From Prevotella nigrescens (GTDB lineage: Bacteria > Bacteroidota > Bacteroidia > Bacteroidales > Bacteroidaceae): a DNA stretch of 64,000 nucleotides. Shown here one piece after another: positions 1-7,800 of this stretch. The notes under the pieces are model-generated. The model ran no database searches and was not told the DNA's origin. It saw only the letters and a program-made list of their open reading frames with translations. The position numbers and the translations under genes are program-made. Location: contig NZ_CP133465.1 in the NCBI RefSeq assembly GCF_031191185.1, positions 1,732,001 through 1,796,000 on the forward strand, read 5' to 3'. The stretch's first letter is position 1, and the number at the start of each line of letters is the position of its first letter.

Positions 1-2242
1 TCTTCAGTCCCTCCTTTCCGTTATCGGCATAGAAGATGGCGCAGTGGTCGGCAAACAGCGAGCCGATGTAGGAGGCAATGTCGCAGTTGTCCTCTATGAC
101 GAGCAGGCGGCAGTCGTTCTCCTTGCCGGTACTGTCGGTGGGAGCCTCCGCAACCTTGGGCAAGAGCGGCGTGTTGCTTTCTGCAGGAGGCATCGCCTGC
201 TGTCGGCAACGGTTGTGGATAGGCATGCTGACGTGGAACGTGGAGCCTTTGCCCACCTCGCTCTCCACGGTTATCGTTCCATCGACGGCATTCATAATCT
301 GCCTGACGAGTGCCAGGCCCACTCCCGTACCGATGTTCTGTATCTCGCTCTCGTCCTGATAGAATGGCTCGAAGACATGCGCAGCAACTTCCTTGTCCAT
401 GCCCTTGCCCGTATCGGCAACATCAACAAACAGCTGTTGGTTCTCGCACCATGCCAGCACGCTCACCTTTCCGTATTCGGGCGTGAACTTGAAGGCATTG
501 GAGAGCAGGTTGTTCATCACCTTCACCACGTAGTTGGGTACAAAGTCCATGACGACCTCGCCCTTGGGGAAGAACTGCAGGTCGATGTTGCGGCTGCGGG
601 CGTAGCCTCGGTAGCTTTCCACAATCATGGCGAGGTAGGTCATCATGTTTCCGTTCTTCCAGTCGGGATTGCCCACGGCAGACTTTATTTTCGATATGTC
701 CAACAGCTGATTGATGAGTGTGAGCAGTCCGTTTCCCTGCCGTTCTATGGTCTGTGCCTTGTCCCTCACTTCTGCCTTGCCGGAGCTTTGCAGCTCGCGG
801 CTCAGCCCCAGAATTACGGTCAGTGGCGTGCGGAACTCGTGCGTGATGTTGGTGAAGAAGTTTTCGCGCAGTGCCGACATCCGTTTCAGCTCCTGATGGT
901 TGCGGCGGCGCAGCCTGTTGGTGTAGAGCACCATTGCCAGCACTCCTGCCAGCCCCAGCAGCCCAAGTCCCAGAACGGCATACCCGATGTAGCGTGTGGT
1001 GCGCTCCTGTTCTAATCGGCGACGGGCTTCGTCCATCTGTCTGTCCTGTCGGTTGCGTTCTATTCGCAGGCTTGTGTTCTGAATGCGGTTCACCTTCTCC
1101 ATGTCGAGCACGCTGTCCTGCATTGCCGTTGCCTTTTCGTGCGAAGCCAATGCCGCCCTGCTGTCGCCGGTCTGTTTGTAGGTCTTATAATATAAGGTGT
1201 ATATTTCTGCCAGGTGTTCCGTAGACTTGATGCTCTCCGCCATTTGCCTCGCCTTTCCCAAGTATGCCATGGCCTTGGCATTGTTGCCCATGGCATGGTG
1301 TATTCCGGCAAGGGCGATGAGCGAGTTCAGCGCATGCCATTCGTCTTTCGATGCCTGCATCATCTGCGAGGCTGTTTCGTATTCGGCCATCGCCTTGCCG
1401 TACTGCCCTGCCTTTTCGTAGAGCGACCCGAAGTAGGTATGGCAGAGCGAAATGCCGAGCGTGTTCCCTGCCTCCGTGTTCAGTGCCATCGACTTGAGGT
1501 AATACACCCTTGCCGAGTCCATCTTCCCGTAGTGCTCGAAGATGGAGCCAATGTTGGCATAGTTGATGGCTTGCCCCACCGTGCTGTGCAGGCTCCGTTC
1601 GCCTGCCAATGCCATGCGCAGTGCACTGTCGGCACGCTCGTAGTTGCCCAATGTAAGGTAGGCGTTCCCTAATCCGTTGAGCGACACCACGCGGTTCTTC
1701 CTGGCGGTGAACGACGTGTCGGCACATTCCTCGCTCAGCTTCCATGCACGGTAATGGTATTCCTGCGCCACGTCCAGCACGCCCATGCGCCGGTAGTCGG
1801 TGCCGACGTTGTTCAGTGCCTGCACCAGTTCCAGCGTGTCGCCTGCAGCTTCAGCCAGTTGTTGTCCGGTGCTGTGCACGCTCAGGGCTTCTTCGAAGCG
1901 GCTCTCGTTGCGCAGGGCCTTGCCCCACTCTCTCAGGGCAACGATGCTGCCGAGCCTCTTGCCCGACCGCTCCAGCTGCTTTTGCAACAGCGCAAGCGAG
2001 TCCACGCTGTGCACCGAGCGCACTATGCTGTCCGCCTCCCTGCGTTCTTCGGGGGTGAAAGCCGTCGGCTTCTTGCCGCACGAATGAACGAGGAAGAATA
2101 CCGAAACCAACGCCAATGATGCACCACACAGCAAGTAGCGCAATTTCTTCCGGCTCCTCAGGAGCCTGCAACAAGATTGTAAAGCTGTTTTCAAGCCATG
2201 CCCGTAATGCTGCATGGGGGGTAATGTTTTTTGTTTGTTCAT
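1..2242 (-). CDS. Hybrid two-component sensor: TPR region, histidine kinase, receiver (3' end beyond window)
   Basis: The minus-strand frame stays open from an ATG at 2242 to the left edge (747 codons visible). An N-terminal hydrophobic segment (about residues 36-54, ending in HSCGK) precedes a helical TPR-like region (about 60-380), a coiled coil, a membrane span (about 408-430) and a histidine kinase with H-box THEFRTPLT (phospho-accepting His about 468), an N-box (NNLLSNAFKF) and G-boxes (DTGKGM, GTGVGLAL). A receiver domain starts near residue 709 (LLVIEDN) and is cut off. In Bacteroidetes such hybrids usually end in an AraC-type DNA-binding domain, which would lie outside the window. TPR-type sensors differ from the glycan-sensing beta-propeller type, so the ligand is unknown. 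It is divergent from the toxin unit at 2633-7737 and is its natural candidate regulator. GC content is clearly higher than in the middle of the window. Confidence 0.93.
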   Translation of the reverse strand, partial: MNKQKTLPPMQHYGHGLKTALQSCCRLLRSRKKLRYLLCGASLALVSVFFLVHSCGKKPTAFTPEERREADSIVRSVHSVDSLALLQKQLERSGKRLGSIVALREWGKALRNESRFEEALSVHSTGQQLAEAAGDTLELVQALNNVGTDYRRMGVLDVAQEYHYRAWKLSEECADTSFTARKNRVVSLNGLGNAYLTLGNYERADSALRMALAGERSLHSTVGQAINYANIGSIFEHYGKMDSARVYYLKSMALNTEAGNTLGISLCHTYFGSLYEKAGQYGKAMAEYETASQMMQASKDEWHALNSLIALAGIHHAMGNNAKAMAYLGKARQMAESIKSTEHLAEIYTLYYKTYKQTGDSRAALASHEKATAMQDSVLDMEKVNRIQNTSLRIERNRQDRQMDEARRRLEQERTTRYIGYAVLGLGLLGLAGVLAMVLYTNRLRRRNHQELKRMSALRENFFTNITHEFRTPLTVILGLSRELQSSGKAEVRDKAQTIERQGNGLLTLINQLLDISKIKSAVGNPDWKNGNMMTYLAMIVESYRGYARSRNIDLQFFPKGEVVMDFVPNYVVKVMNNLLSNAFKFTPEYGKVSVLAWCENQQLFVDVADTGKGMDKEVAAHVFEPFYQDESEIQNIGTGVGLALVRQIMNAVDGTITVESEVGKGSTFHVSMPIHNRCRQQAMPPAESNTPLLPKVAEAPTDSTGKENDCRLLVIEDNCDIASYIGSLFADHCAIFYADNGKEGLK

Positions 2243-2300
2243 AGAATTTGTTTCATTGTAGGTCAGCCATGCAAGTAGCATATCCGCTTTTTTCTGCGTG

Positions 2301-2308
2301 CAAAGATA
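2301..2308 (-). promoter_or_regulatory. -7 promoter box of the hybrid sensor kinase
   Basis: The minus strand reads TATCTTTG, an exact TAnnTTTG Bacteroidetes -7 box, about 60 bases upstream of the kinase ATG. No convincing TTTG -33 box is visible. Confidence 0.6.
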
Positions 2309-2496
2309 GTGAAAATCCCGTAACCTGCCAATCATATTCCCATAAAACTTTCGTGCACCACCCTCCTGCCCCACCCTCCCGAACCAACGGAAGCGTGCTG
2401 GAAAGCTGCTTGGAAGCGGAAAGATGCCTACTTGTTAAAAAGACTAAAAATATCACTCGTAACGCGTGGCATATCAACTACTTGCGTCCTCCCGAT

Positions 2497-2564
2497 GTCC
2501 GATTAGGATAAGTGGCGAAGATGCAGAATGTCCGATTAGGATAGTTTTTTGTCCGATTATGATA
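2497..2564 (+). promoter_or_regulatory. Three direct repeats of GTCCGATTAGGATA (candidate operator)
   Basis: Copies start at 2497 and 2530 (both GTCCGATTAGGATA) and 2551 (GTCCGATTATGATA, one mismatch). Start-to-start spacing is 33 and 21 bases, close to three and two helical turns, so all three would face the same side of the DNA. The third copy lies between the -33-like and -7 boxes of the promoter at 2548-2574. The spacing suggests binding by a dimeric or multimeric regulator. The divergent hybrid sensor kinase is the obvious candidate if it carries a DNA-binding domain. Confidence 0.6.
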
Positions 2565-2574
2565 GGTACTTTTG
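2548..2574 (+). promoter_or_regulatory. Promoter of the toxin unit
   Basis: TACTTTTG at 2567-2574 fits the TAnnTTTG -7 consensus. A T-run ending in TTTG at 2548-2551 lies upstream, with 15 bases between, shorter than the usual 19-20, so activator dependence is plausible. I saw no other TAnnTTTG box upstream of the genes at 3276, 3870 or 6268. Confidence 0.6.
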
Positions 2575-2632
2575 TGCGGTTCAGGCTTAAATTTGCAACA
2601 TCGTTTCACACGTGTTACAAACAGAAAAAGGC

Positions 2633-3073
2633 ATGAAGAAAAAAGCAGACACCGAACCTACCAAGGAGCAGATACGGAACATGAAGTATTCGGAAGAACG
2701 CCTGCAGCTGCTCGAAGCCCTCCGCGAGATGGTGAACGAAGAGTTCAGCCGTCGGCGAATGGAGGAGGTGAGCAACCTGTATCTAAAAAATCCGATACCT
2801 GCCCGCATAGACCCCAAGCCTCCCGAAAAGATGCCGCCCCGGTGCCCTGCGTGGCAGTGGTTCGTAAACCTGTTCAATATAGACAGCCATTCGCACGGCA
2901 CGAAAGACAGACCACTTGACATGCCAGATAAATTAAATAACCACAACGCCCAAGCCTCCGACACGGCGTTGCTCCGAAAGGAGTTTCAGCAGGGAGGCAA
3001 CACGAACAGTCATGAACAGAATACGACCAAAAGAACGACTTCCACCGTCAGGAAACACAAGGCGAAAGGCTGA
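2633..3073 (+). CDS. Small basic protein of unknown function, first gene of the toxin unit
   Basis: 146 residues from the ATG at 2633; a GTG at 2612 in the same frame is possible but less likely. No signal peptide or membrane segment. The first 60 residues are charged and predicted helical, with many Lys/Arg/Glu (KYSEERLQLLEALREM). A proline-rich stretch follows (about 72-85, KPPEKMPPRCP), and the C-terminal third is polar, Asn/Thr/Ser-rich and ends in basic residues (RKHKAKG). I do not recognise a family. Its position directly behind the repeat-bearing promoter and ahead of the HU-like and cytolysin-like genes suggests a regulatory or accessory role, but that is inference only. Confidence 0.7.
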   Translation: MKKKADTEPTKEQIRNMKYSEERLQLLEALREMVNEEFSRRRMEEVSNLYLKNPIPARIDPKPPEKMPPRCPAWQWFVNLFNIDSHSHGTKDRPLDMPDKLNNHNAQASDTALLRKEFQQGGNTNSHEQNTTKRTTSTVRKHKAKG

Positions 3074-3136
3074 CGGAACATGCTGCAAGACCGCATCGGA
3101 ACACCCATCGGCAGAGCAGCCACACAGTGCCTTTCG

Positions 3137-3228
3137 TCGCTACGGAGTTACGGCAATCGTCGCTTCGGGGTTACGACAACAGTCGCTTCGGGGTTACGGC
3201 AATCGTCGCTTCGGGGTTACGACAAAAG
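3137..3228 (+). repeat. Four tandem 23-bp repeats between the small gene and the HU-like gene
   Basis: Units start at 3137, 3160, 3183 and 3206, each TCGCTTCGGGGTTACG followed by a 7-base variable tail. Units 1 and 3 end GCAATCG-like and units 2 and 4 end ACAACAG/ACAAAAG-like, so the array is probably a 46-bp dimer duplicated once. It is GC-rich and lies in the untranslated spacer just upstream of the gene at 3276. Confidence 0.85.
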
Positions 3229-3275
3229 CACCCCTTCAACAACTATTTTAATAACAATTTAAATTCAAATTAGCT

Positions 3276-3722
3276 ATGATCGAATTTCAAGTAAGATCTA
3301 AGAAAATGACTATTGGAAAGAACAAGGGAAAGACCGTCTACTACGCTTATCCCAAGGCAAAACAGAACCTCACCAACAAGATGGTGATAGACCGCATTGT
3401 GCGCGAGACATCGCTCTCGGCAGGCGACGTGTCCAACGCCCTCATATCGCTCGGTGCCATCGTGCGCGACGCCCTGCTCATGGGAGCAAGTGTCGATTTG
3501 GCAGACCTCGGCTCGTTCCGCGTCATGGTAACGTCGAAGATGATAGAAAACGAAATCGACGTGTGCGCCGAGACGCTCAAGAAGCCGAAAATCGTCTTCA
3601 CGCCCAAGCAGCAGATGCGCGAGGCAGCCAAGAACGTAGAGCTGAGCGTAGACAATCCCAAGCGCAAGAAGAAGAAGGAAGAGGGCAAGCAGCCCGGCGG
3701 CGGAGGCACCCAGCACCCATAG
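3276..3722 (+). CDS. HU-family (histone-like) DNA-binding protein
   Basis: 148 residues. The core resembles the Bacteroidetes HU-related family of chromosome-architectural proteins: a short N-terminal strand region, then a dimerisation helix region (NKMVIDRIVRETSLSAGDV, about residues 33-51) and the GASVDLADLGSFRV segment (about 69-82) typical of HU before the DNA-binding arm. FTPKQQMREAA follows at about 107-117. The tail is Lys-rich (PKRKKKKEE) and ends in a Gly-rich GGGGTQHP. A paralogue at 59862-60308 has nearly the same tail. No own TAnnTTTG promoter was found, so transcription from the 2567 promoter is likely. It may help organise or regulate the toxin region, which is inference. Confidence 0.9.
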   Translation: MIEFQVRSKKMTIGKNKGKTVYYAYPKAKQNLTNKMVIDRIVRETSLSAGDVSNALISLGAIVRDALLMGASVDLADLGSFRVMVTSKMIENEIDVCAETLKKPKIVFTPKQQMREAAKNVELSVDNPKRKKKKEEGKQPGGGGTQHP

Positions 3723-3745
3723 CAGCCCTTCTTCTGCACAGTTCA

Positions 3746-3781
3746 CCCGGCAGGGCACGCAAGAGCAGACGCTCTGCCGGG
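3746..3781 (+). terminator. Hairpin after the HU-like gene (terminator or attenuator)
   Basis: Perfect 8-bp arms CCCGGCAG (3746-3753) and CTGCCGGG (3774-3781) with a 20-base loop. No T-run follows, so termination may be partial and readthrough into the toxin gene possible. Confidence 0.5.
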
Positions 3782-3833
3782 GTAAATCAAAAACAGCTAT
3801 GCCCACACAGGGCAGAAACCTATTTATTAACCC

Positions 3834-3853
3834 GCAACCCCACAAGGGGTTGC
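3834..3853 (+). promoter_or_regulatory. Hairpin immediately upstream of the cytolysin-like start codon
   Basis: GCAACCCC-ACAA-GGGGTTGC: a perfect 8-bp stem with a 4-base loop ending 16 bases before the ATG at 3870. It has no downstream T-run and sits where it could influence translation initiation or act as a 5' processing or stabilising structure. Confidence 0.5.
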
Positions 3854-3869
3854 ACAAAATTAAATAATT

Positions 3870-6134
3870 ATGGAATATAAACTATGGATTGCAGGTATAC
3901 AGGTAACCTCAGAAAACTGCAACGACATCTCTAACTTTAATGGCGTAAGTGGAAGAGTAAGCTACGACCCCAGCAGCAGAACCCTTACCCTCGACAATGC
4001 CACCATCACTGCAACAGGCGAGTATGGATACGGCATTAAAAGTTATATTGATGGGCTGACCATCAAGCTCATCGGCAGCAACACCATTACTGCCTATGAT
4101 GAAGATGGAATATATAATGACGAAAACTGTACTCTCACCATAAAGGGAGTCACGTCAGATGCTACACTCACTGTGAAAAGCCTGGGTGGACAAGCACATA
4201 AAGGCATTTACAGCTCAAGAGTTTCTATCATCAACGTCAAAGACTGCTCGCTTATTGTAAGTGGAGTATGGGGAGGTATAGTTGGGGGCAACTGGCATTT
4301 CATCAACTGCACCGTATGTGCTAAAGGTGGCATTAACGAAGAAACCTACAGCAGCTATAGCTGCTTACTTAGTGTTGCCTTTGATAATTGCGCCAGCCCC
4401 CTCCCTACAGGAGCCTACTGGAAAGAGTCTCAATGGGACGGCTTAACCCTCCACACCCTCTTCGGTGCAGACGACAAGGTTATAACAGATTGGGTAACCA
4501 TTGCCGAACCAACGGGCGACACAAACGAATCGGACAATGCAAGCGAAACGGACAATGCAAGCGAATCGGACAACACAAGCGAAACGGACAATGCAAGCGA
4601 AACGGACAATACAAGCGAAACTAACTTTATAGACTATACTCGCCGAAGACACGAAGATATCAATGAAGGTTTGCGCAGAATAAAACACAATGCCAATGAC
4701 TTGCTAAACAGCAATATGTATGATGACGACTATAGATATCCCGAAGCTATTGAAGATGTTTCAGACAGAGACTTCGCATACATCTTAGACAAGAGGGAAA
4801 GCAGCTTCAGCGAAAAGGAAATATACGTAAGAGGAAGCGGCTACGAGAACATATACCCGGGAGCAATACTCTTTGTAGACAGCGATATAACGAGCGGCTC
4901 GCCCAACCCACTGGGACGCATTCCGAGAAGCAAGATATCCATCTACGGAGACTTCCTTGCAGGCGGCAACCCATCGCAAAGCAACATCGACCCCAACAAC
5001 TCCGATGTAAGAATGGCTATAAACAACATTATGCACACCTTGCTGAGCGACTCAAGGTATGATGCCCCGGGCGCACAAAGGCCAAGAACAAAAATACACA
5101 CCAGCCAGAAGAGCCTCATGATGGACTTGGGCGTAGACTCGTCGTTTGCAGGCTGCAACGTGAACGTAAGGGCATCTGCCACCAGCTCCGAACAGTCGTT
5201 CATACAAGCCACGACGTTAGACCAGGACTACTTTACAATCAGGCTGAAAGACGATTGGCACCAAGACCCCGCCTCTCTGTTCGCCGACAGTGTAACGTGG
5301 AACGATTTAAGCAATGAACTGAATGGAAAAGCCATTGCAATCGTAACTTCGGTAACCTATGGCAGAACGTTCAGCTACATGAAGGAGTACTCTGCAAGGC
5401 AGTTCACGTTCGACTCCTCACAGAAGGTATCGGGCTACGGGCAGAGCGCATCTGCAAGCCAGTCGCTTGCCGAATCGTCGAGCTACACCAACGACGAGAT
5501 ATTCAACTTGGGAGGAACCTCTCTTACCATTTCAGCTTTGAGGGGAAAGAACACCCAGCATGAACTGGAAGAGGCAATGGCAGACAACATGAGGTTCAGC
5601 CACGCCAATCAGGGAGTCATTACGAAATACACCATTCAGCTCATCACCGGTCCTACCCCAGGAACAGTTGTCAGACCGCTGTACTCCGGAACACAGTATC
5701 AGATTGGCTACACGAAATGTCCGAGAAGACTGTTTGCCCACATCGATGTAAGCCGGGTACACATAGGTCCTGGAAAGGTGAAAGTTCAGCTCGACGTGGA
5801 TTGTTTCAGAATAGGTAAAGAAGGAGAACAAAAAGGAAAAATCCTGCCTACCAAGTCAATCGACGGTGGAAGCTCTGAAAGAGCTCAAGACCCTTGGTAC
5901 TATACGTTCAGCAGCAGCCGGAACAGAGAGTACGGAGACCTTGAGCCTGGCGAATACATTAACAAAGGTCCATTGCTGCGAATAAGGAGCAAGCGTGGCG
6001 GCGGCAGTTACTCGGCACAAGATGAGAGACGCCTTACCGCAAAGGAAATGGAGACGGGTGCTCTGAACATCTCCCTTTCAGGAAGTGTTTACGACTCTGT
6101 AAAAATCAGAGACCTGGAACCATTCAACCCCTGA
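3870..6134 (+). CDS. Cholesterol-dependent-cytolysin-like pore-forming protein with N-terminal beta domain
   Basis: 754 residues in three parts. Residues 1-216 are a beta-rich domain (WIAGIQVTSENCNDI, YDPSSRTLTLDNATI) shared with the neighbour at 6268. Residues 219-250 form a repeated acidic linker. From about 255 to the end is a thiol-activated-cytolysin-type module: YPGAILFVDS (from 329), NPLGRIPRSKISIYGD, the DSVTWNDL segment and VTSVTYGRTFSYM (YGR at 497-499) match conserved blocks of CDC domains 1-3. These proteins assemble into membrane pores by converting helices to beta-hairpins. The cholesterol-binding undecapeptide (ECTGLAWEWWR in classical toxins) is absent, so the target is probably not cholesterol; related Bacteroidetes CDC-like proteins are known to act in pairs. 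There is no signal peptide, and an in-frame stop at 3861 rules out a longer start. Export route, partner and target are unknown. Confidence 0.85.
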   Translation: MEYKLWIAGIQVTSENCNDISNFNGVSGRVSYDPSSRTLTLDNATITATGEYGYGIKSYIDGLTIKLIGSNTITAYDEDGIYNDENCTLTIKGVTSDATLTVKSLGGQAHKGIYSSRVSIINVKDCSLIVSGVWGGIVGGNWHFINCTVCAKGGINEETYSSYSCLLSVAFDNCASPLPTGAYWKESQWDGLTLHTLFGADDKVITDWVTIAEPTGDTNESDNASETDNASESDNTSETDNASETDNTSETNFIDYTRRRHEDINEGLRRIKHNANDLLNSNMYDDDYRYPEAIEDVSDRDFAYILDKRESSFSEKEIYVRGSGYENIYPGAILFVDSDITSGSPNPLGRIPRSKISIYGDFLAGGNPSQSNIDPNNSDVRMAINNIMHTLLSDSRYDAPGAQRPRTKIHTSQKSLMMDLGVDSSFAGCNVNVRASATSSEQSFIQATTLDQDYFTIRLKDDWHQDPASLFADSVTWNDLSNELNGKAIAIVTSVTYGRTFSYMKEYSARQFTFDSSQKVSGYGQSASASQSLAESSSYTNDEIFNLGGTSLTISALRGKNTQHELEEAMADNMRFSHANQGVITKYTIQLITGPTPGTVVRPLYSGTQYQIGYTKCPRRLFAHIDVSRVHIGPGKVKVQLDVDCFRIGKEGEQKGKILPTKSIDGGSSERAQDPWYYTFSSSRNREYGDLEPGEYINKGPLLRIRSKRGGGSYSAQDERRLTAKEMETGALNISLSGSVYDSVKIRDLEPFNP
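4527..4616 (+). repeat. Five in-frame 18-bp repeats encoding the E(S/T)DN(A/T)S linker
   Basis: Units at 4527, 4545, 4563, 4581 and 4599 each encode a six-residue E-(S/T)-D-N-(A/T)-S motif and join the N-terminal beta domain to the pore-forming module. Loss or gain of whole units keeps the frame, so linker length may vary between strains. Confidence 0.9.
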
Positions 6135-6157
6135 TTTGAACCTCTCGTGATAAGTAT

Positions 6158-6185
6158 CTCCTCCCGTCAGCAGTGGCGGGAGGAG
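6158..6185 (+). terminator. Hairpin after the cytolysin-like gene
   Basis: CTCCTCCCG (6158-6166) pairs with CGGGAGGAG (6177-6185) around a 10-base loop. There is no immediate T-run (TAACCAATACTTTTT follows), so termination is probably incomplete or the hairpin stabilises the upstream message. Confidence 0.55.
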
Positions 6186-6267
6186 TAACCAATACTTTTT
6201 ATAACAACGGAGTTACAACAAAGCACCTTGTTTAAGGTTAGTCAACGAATTCAAAAGCAAAAGAATT

Positions 6268-7737
6268 ATGAAGAAACAAGTATTATTTACATTCATTCTT
6301 GCCATAGTGGCGACAATGTGGACAAGCACGGTGCAGGCGCAGCTCCAGGAGTACGGCGCCTGGATTGCAGGCGTACAGATAACCTCCGACAACTGCAACG
6401 ACCTCTCTGTAATTCCCAGTGTAACGGGTAAGGCAAAATACGATCCCTCAGAAAATGCGATTGTCTTAGAGAACGCCACGATTAAGACCAGTGGCAAAGT
6501 GGCTATTGAAGTGCATAAAAACTTGGGGTTAAAAGTGATAGGAAAGTGTAAAATCGAGTCAGATACTACAGCAATCCGCTTAACTAGCTTCTTAGAGATC
6601 TATAGCAATCGGAGAACGTTTGACGACCAATGTCTCGATGTGATAGGTGGCGACACTGCCATCAGTATGATAGGGCTGTATGGCACACTCACCGTCAGGG
6701 ACTGCACCGTCAACGCCAAAGCCACCACAAGCAACGGTGTGGGCATTTCCGGACGCGAGTCTGTTATCACCATCGAAGATGATTGTGCACGTTTTACGGC
6801 AGAAGGCAAGGGCGGCTCCATTCGTGACCTCGGGAATATCCGGTTCAGAGTCAGCTATATTATGCAACCTAAAAGGGCTAAGTTCGACGAAGAGCTGAAG
6901 TGTGTAACCTTGAACGGAGAGTTGGTGAAAACTAAGGTAGTCATCGAATCTGTAACCTTCTACCCCCTCAGGGTTGGAAGTGACCGAGTACACTCTGGCA
7001 ACTGCGACGACCTCACCCAGATTGAAGACGTGAAAGGAAAAGCTTACTACGACCCCAACACCAAGACCCTTACACTCGATAATGTCACCATCAAAGCCTT
7101 GATCGGTAGAGGTATCGCGAACTTTGTCGACGACTTGACTATCCGTCTTATCGGCAAGAATATCATTATCGGTAATGACGATGTAGGAATCGAGAATTTT
7201 AAGCGTGCTACCATTGTTGGTGTAGACAATGCTTTCCTCAAGGTGGTTGGTGGAGAAACGGGACCAAGCATTACATGTAAATGTGGTATTCGTAACGTTA
7301 ACACCATTACCGTGAGACGATGCACCATAGAGGCGACTGGAGGAGTACACGGATTGCGTGAAGGCAACTGGGAGTTCGACCACTGCACTGTGCGTGCCAG
7401 GGGTGGATACAACTATGCTGACTACGCAGGCAGTATCAGCCACTTGTACGGAATACCCAAGTTCATAGGCTGCAAAATCACCAGTCCCGAGGGAACATAC
7501 TGGAAAGACTTCCTATACCTAAACGAATATAATTACTACTCTCTCTTAGGTGCTGATGACAAACCTGTAATCGACTGGGTAACCATCGAAGAACTAACGG
7601 GCATAGACACCCCGAATGCCGACACTGCCACCAAGCAAGGCATCTACACCCTCAGTGGCGTACGTCTGCAGGGCGAGCTGAACGACCTGCCGAAAGGTGT
7701 GTATATCGTGAACGGACAAAAGGTTGTGAAGAAGTAG
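6268..7737 (+). CDS. Secreted protein with two copies of the toxin's N-terminal beta domain and a C-terminal sorting-like tail
   Basis: 489 residues. A signal peptide is clear (MKKQVLFTFILAIVATMW, cleavage probably after VQA at 24). Two copies of the beta domain follow (about 30-228 and 235-447), each with an NC(N/D)DL motif, a YDP...L-x-N-x-TI motif and Cys-Thr-rich turns. The second copy aligns over its whole length with residues 1-216 of the cytolysin-like protein, including LLGADDKPVIDWVTI versus LFGADDKVITDWVTI. The last about 34 residues (GIYTLSG...GVYIVNGQKV) resemble the C-terminal tail on many Prevotella secreted proteins, often read as a type IX or related sorting signal. It has no pore-forming module. 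Possible roles are partner or loading factor, neutralising (immunity) protein, or surface receptor for the toxin. Function is not known from sequence. Confidence 0.88.
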   Translation: MKKQVLFTFILAIVATMWTSTVQAQLQEYGAWIAGVQITSDNCNDLSVIPSVTGKAKYDPSENAIVLENATIKTSGKVAIEVHKNLGLKVIGKCKIESDTTAIRLTSFLEIYSNRRTFDDQCLDVIGGDTAISMIGLYGTLTVRDCTVNAKATTSNGVGISGRESVITIEDDCARFTAEGKGGSIRDLGNIRFRVSYIMQPKRAKFDEELKCVTLNGELVKTKVVIESVTFYPLRVGSDRVHSGNCDDLTQIEDVKGKAYYDPNTKTLTLDNVTIKALIGRGIANFVDDLTIRLIGKNIIIGNDDVGIENFKRATIVGVDNAFLKVVGGETGPSITCKCGIRNVNTITVRRCTIEATGGVHGLREGNWEFDHCTVRARGGYNYADYAGSISHLYGIPKFIGCKITSPEGTYWKDFLYLNEYNYYSLLGADDKPVIDWVTIEELTGIDTPNADTATKQGIYTLSGVRLQGELNDLPKGVYIVNGQKVVKK

Positions 7738-7800
7738 ACAACGACCATGTTCCGCACCTCGGCAGCGAGGTGCAAGACATCAAGAACTATTGAAACGTTA

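Noticed and set aside
44..1015. Long plus-strand ORF of 323 codons opposite the sensor kinase
   Set aside because: The opposite frame gives an unmistakable histidine kinase with H-, N- and G-boxes. The plus-strand product is His/Leu-rich low-complexity sequence typical of antisense frames in GC-rich DNA.
4527..4616. Linker repeats as Bacteroidetes O-glycosylation sites (D-S/T-A/I/L/V/M/T)
   Set aside because: The units read E-(S/T)-D-N-(A/T)-S, in which Asp is followed by Asn, so the motif is not met.
6592..7443. 283-codon minus-strand ORF opposite the secreted beta-domain protein
   Set aside because: The plus strand has a signal peptide, internal domain repeat and sorting tail. The minus frame has no start signal or recognisable domain.
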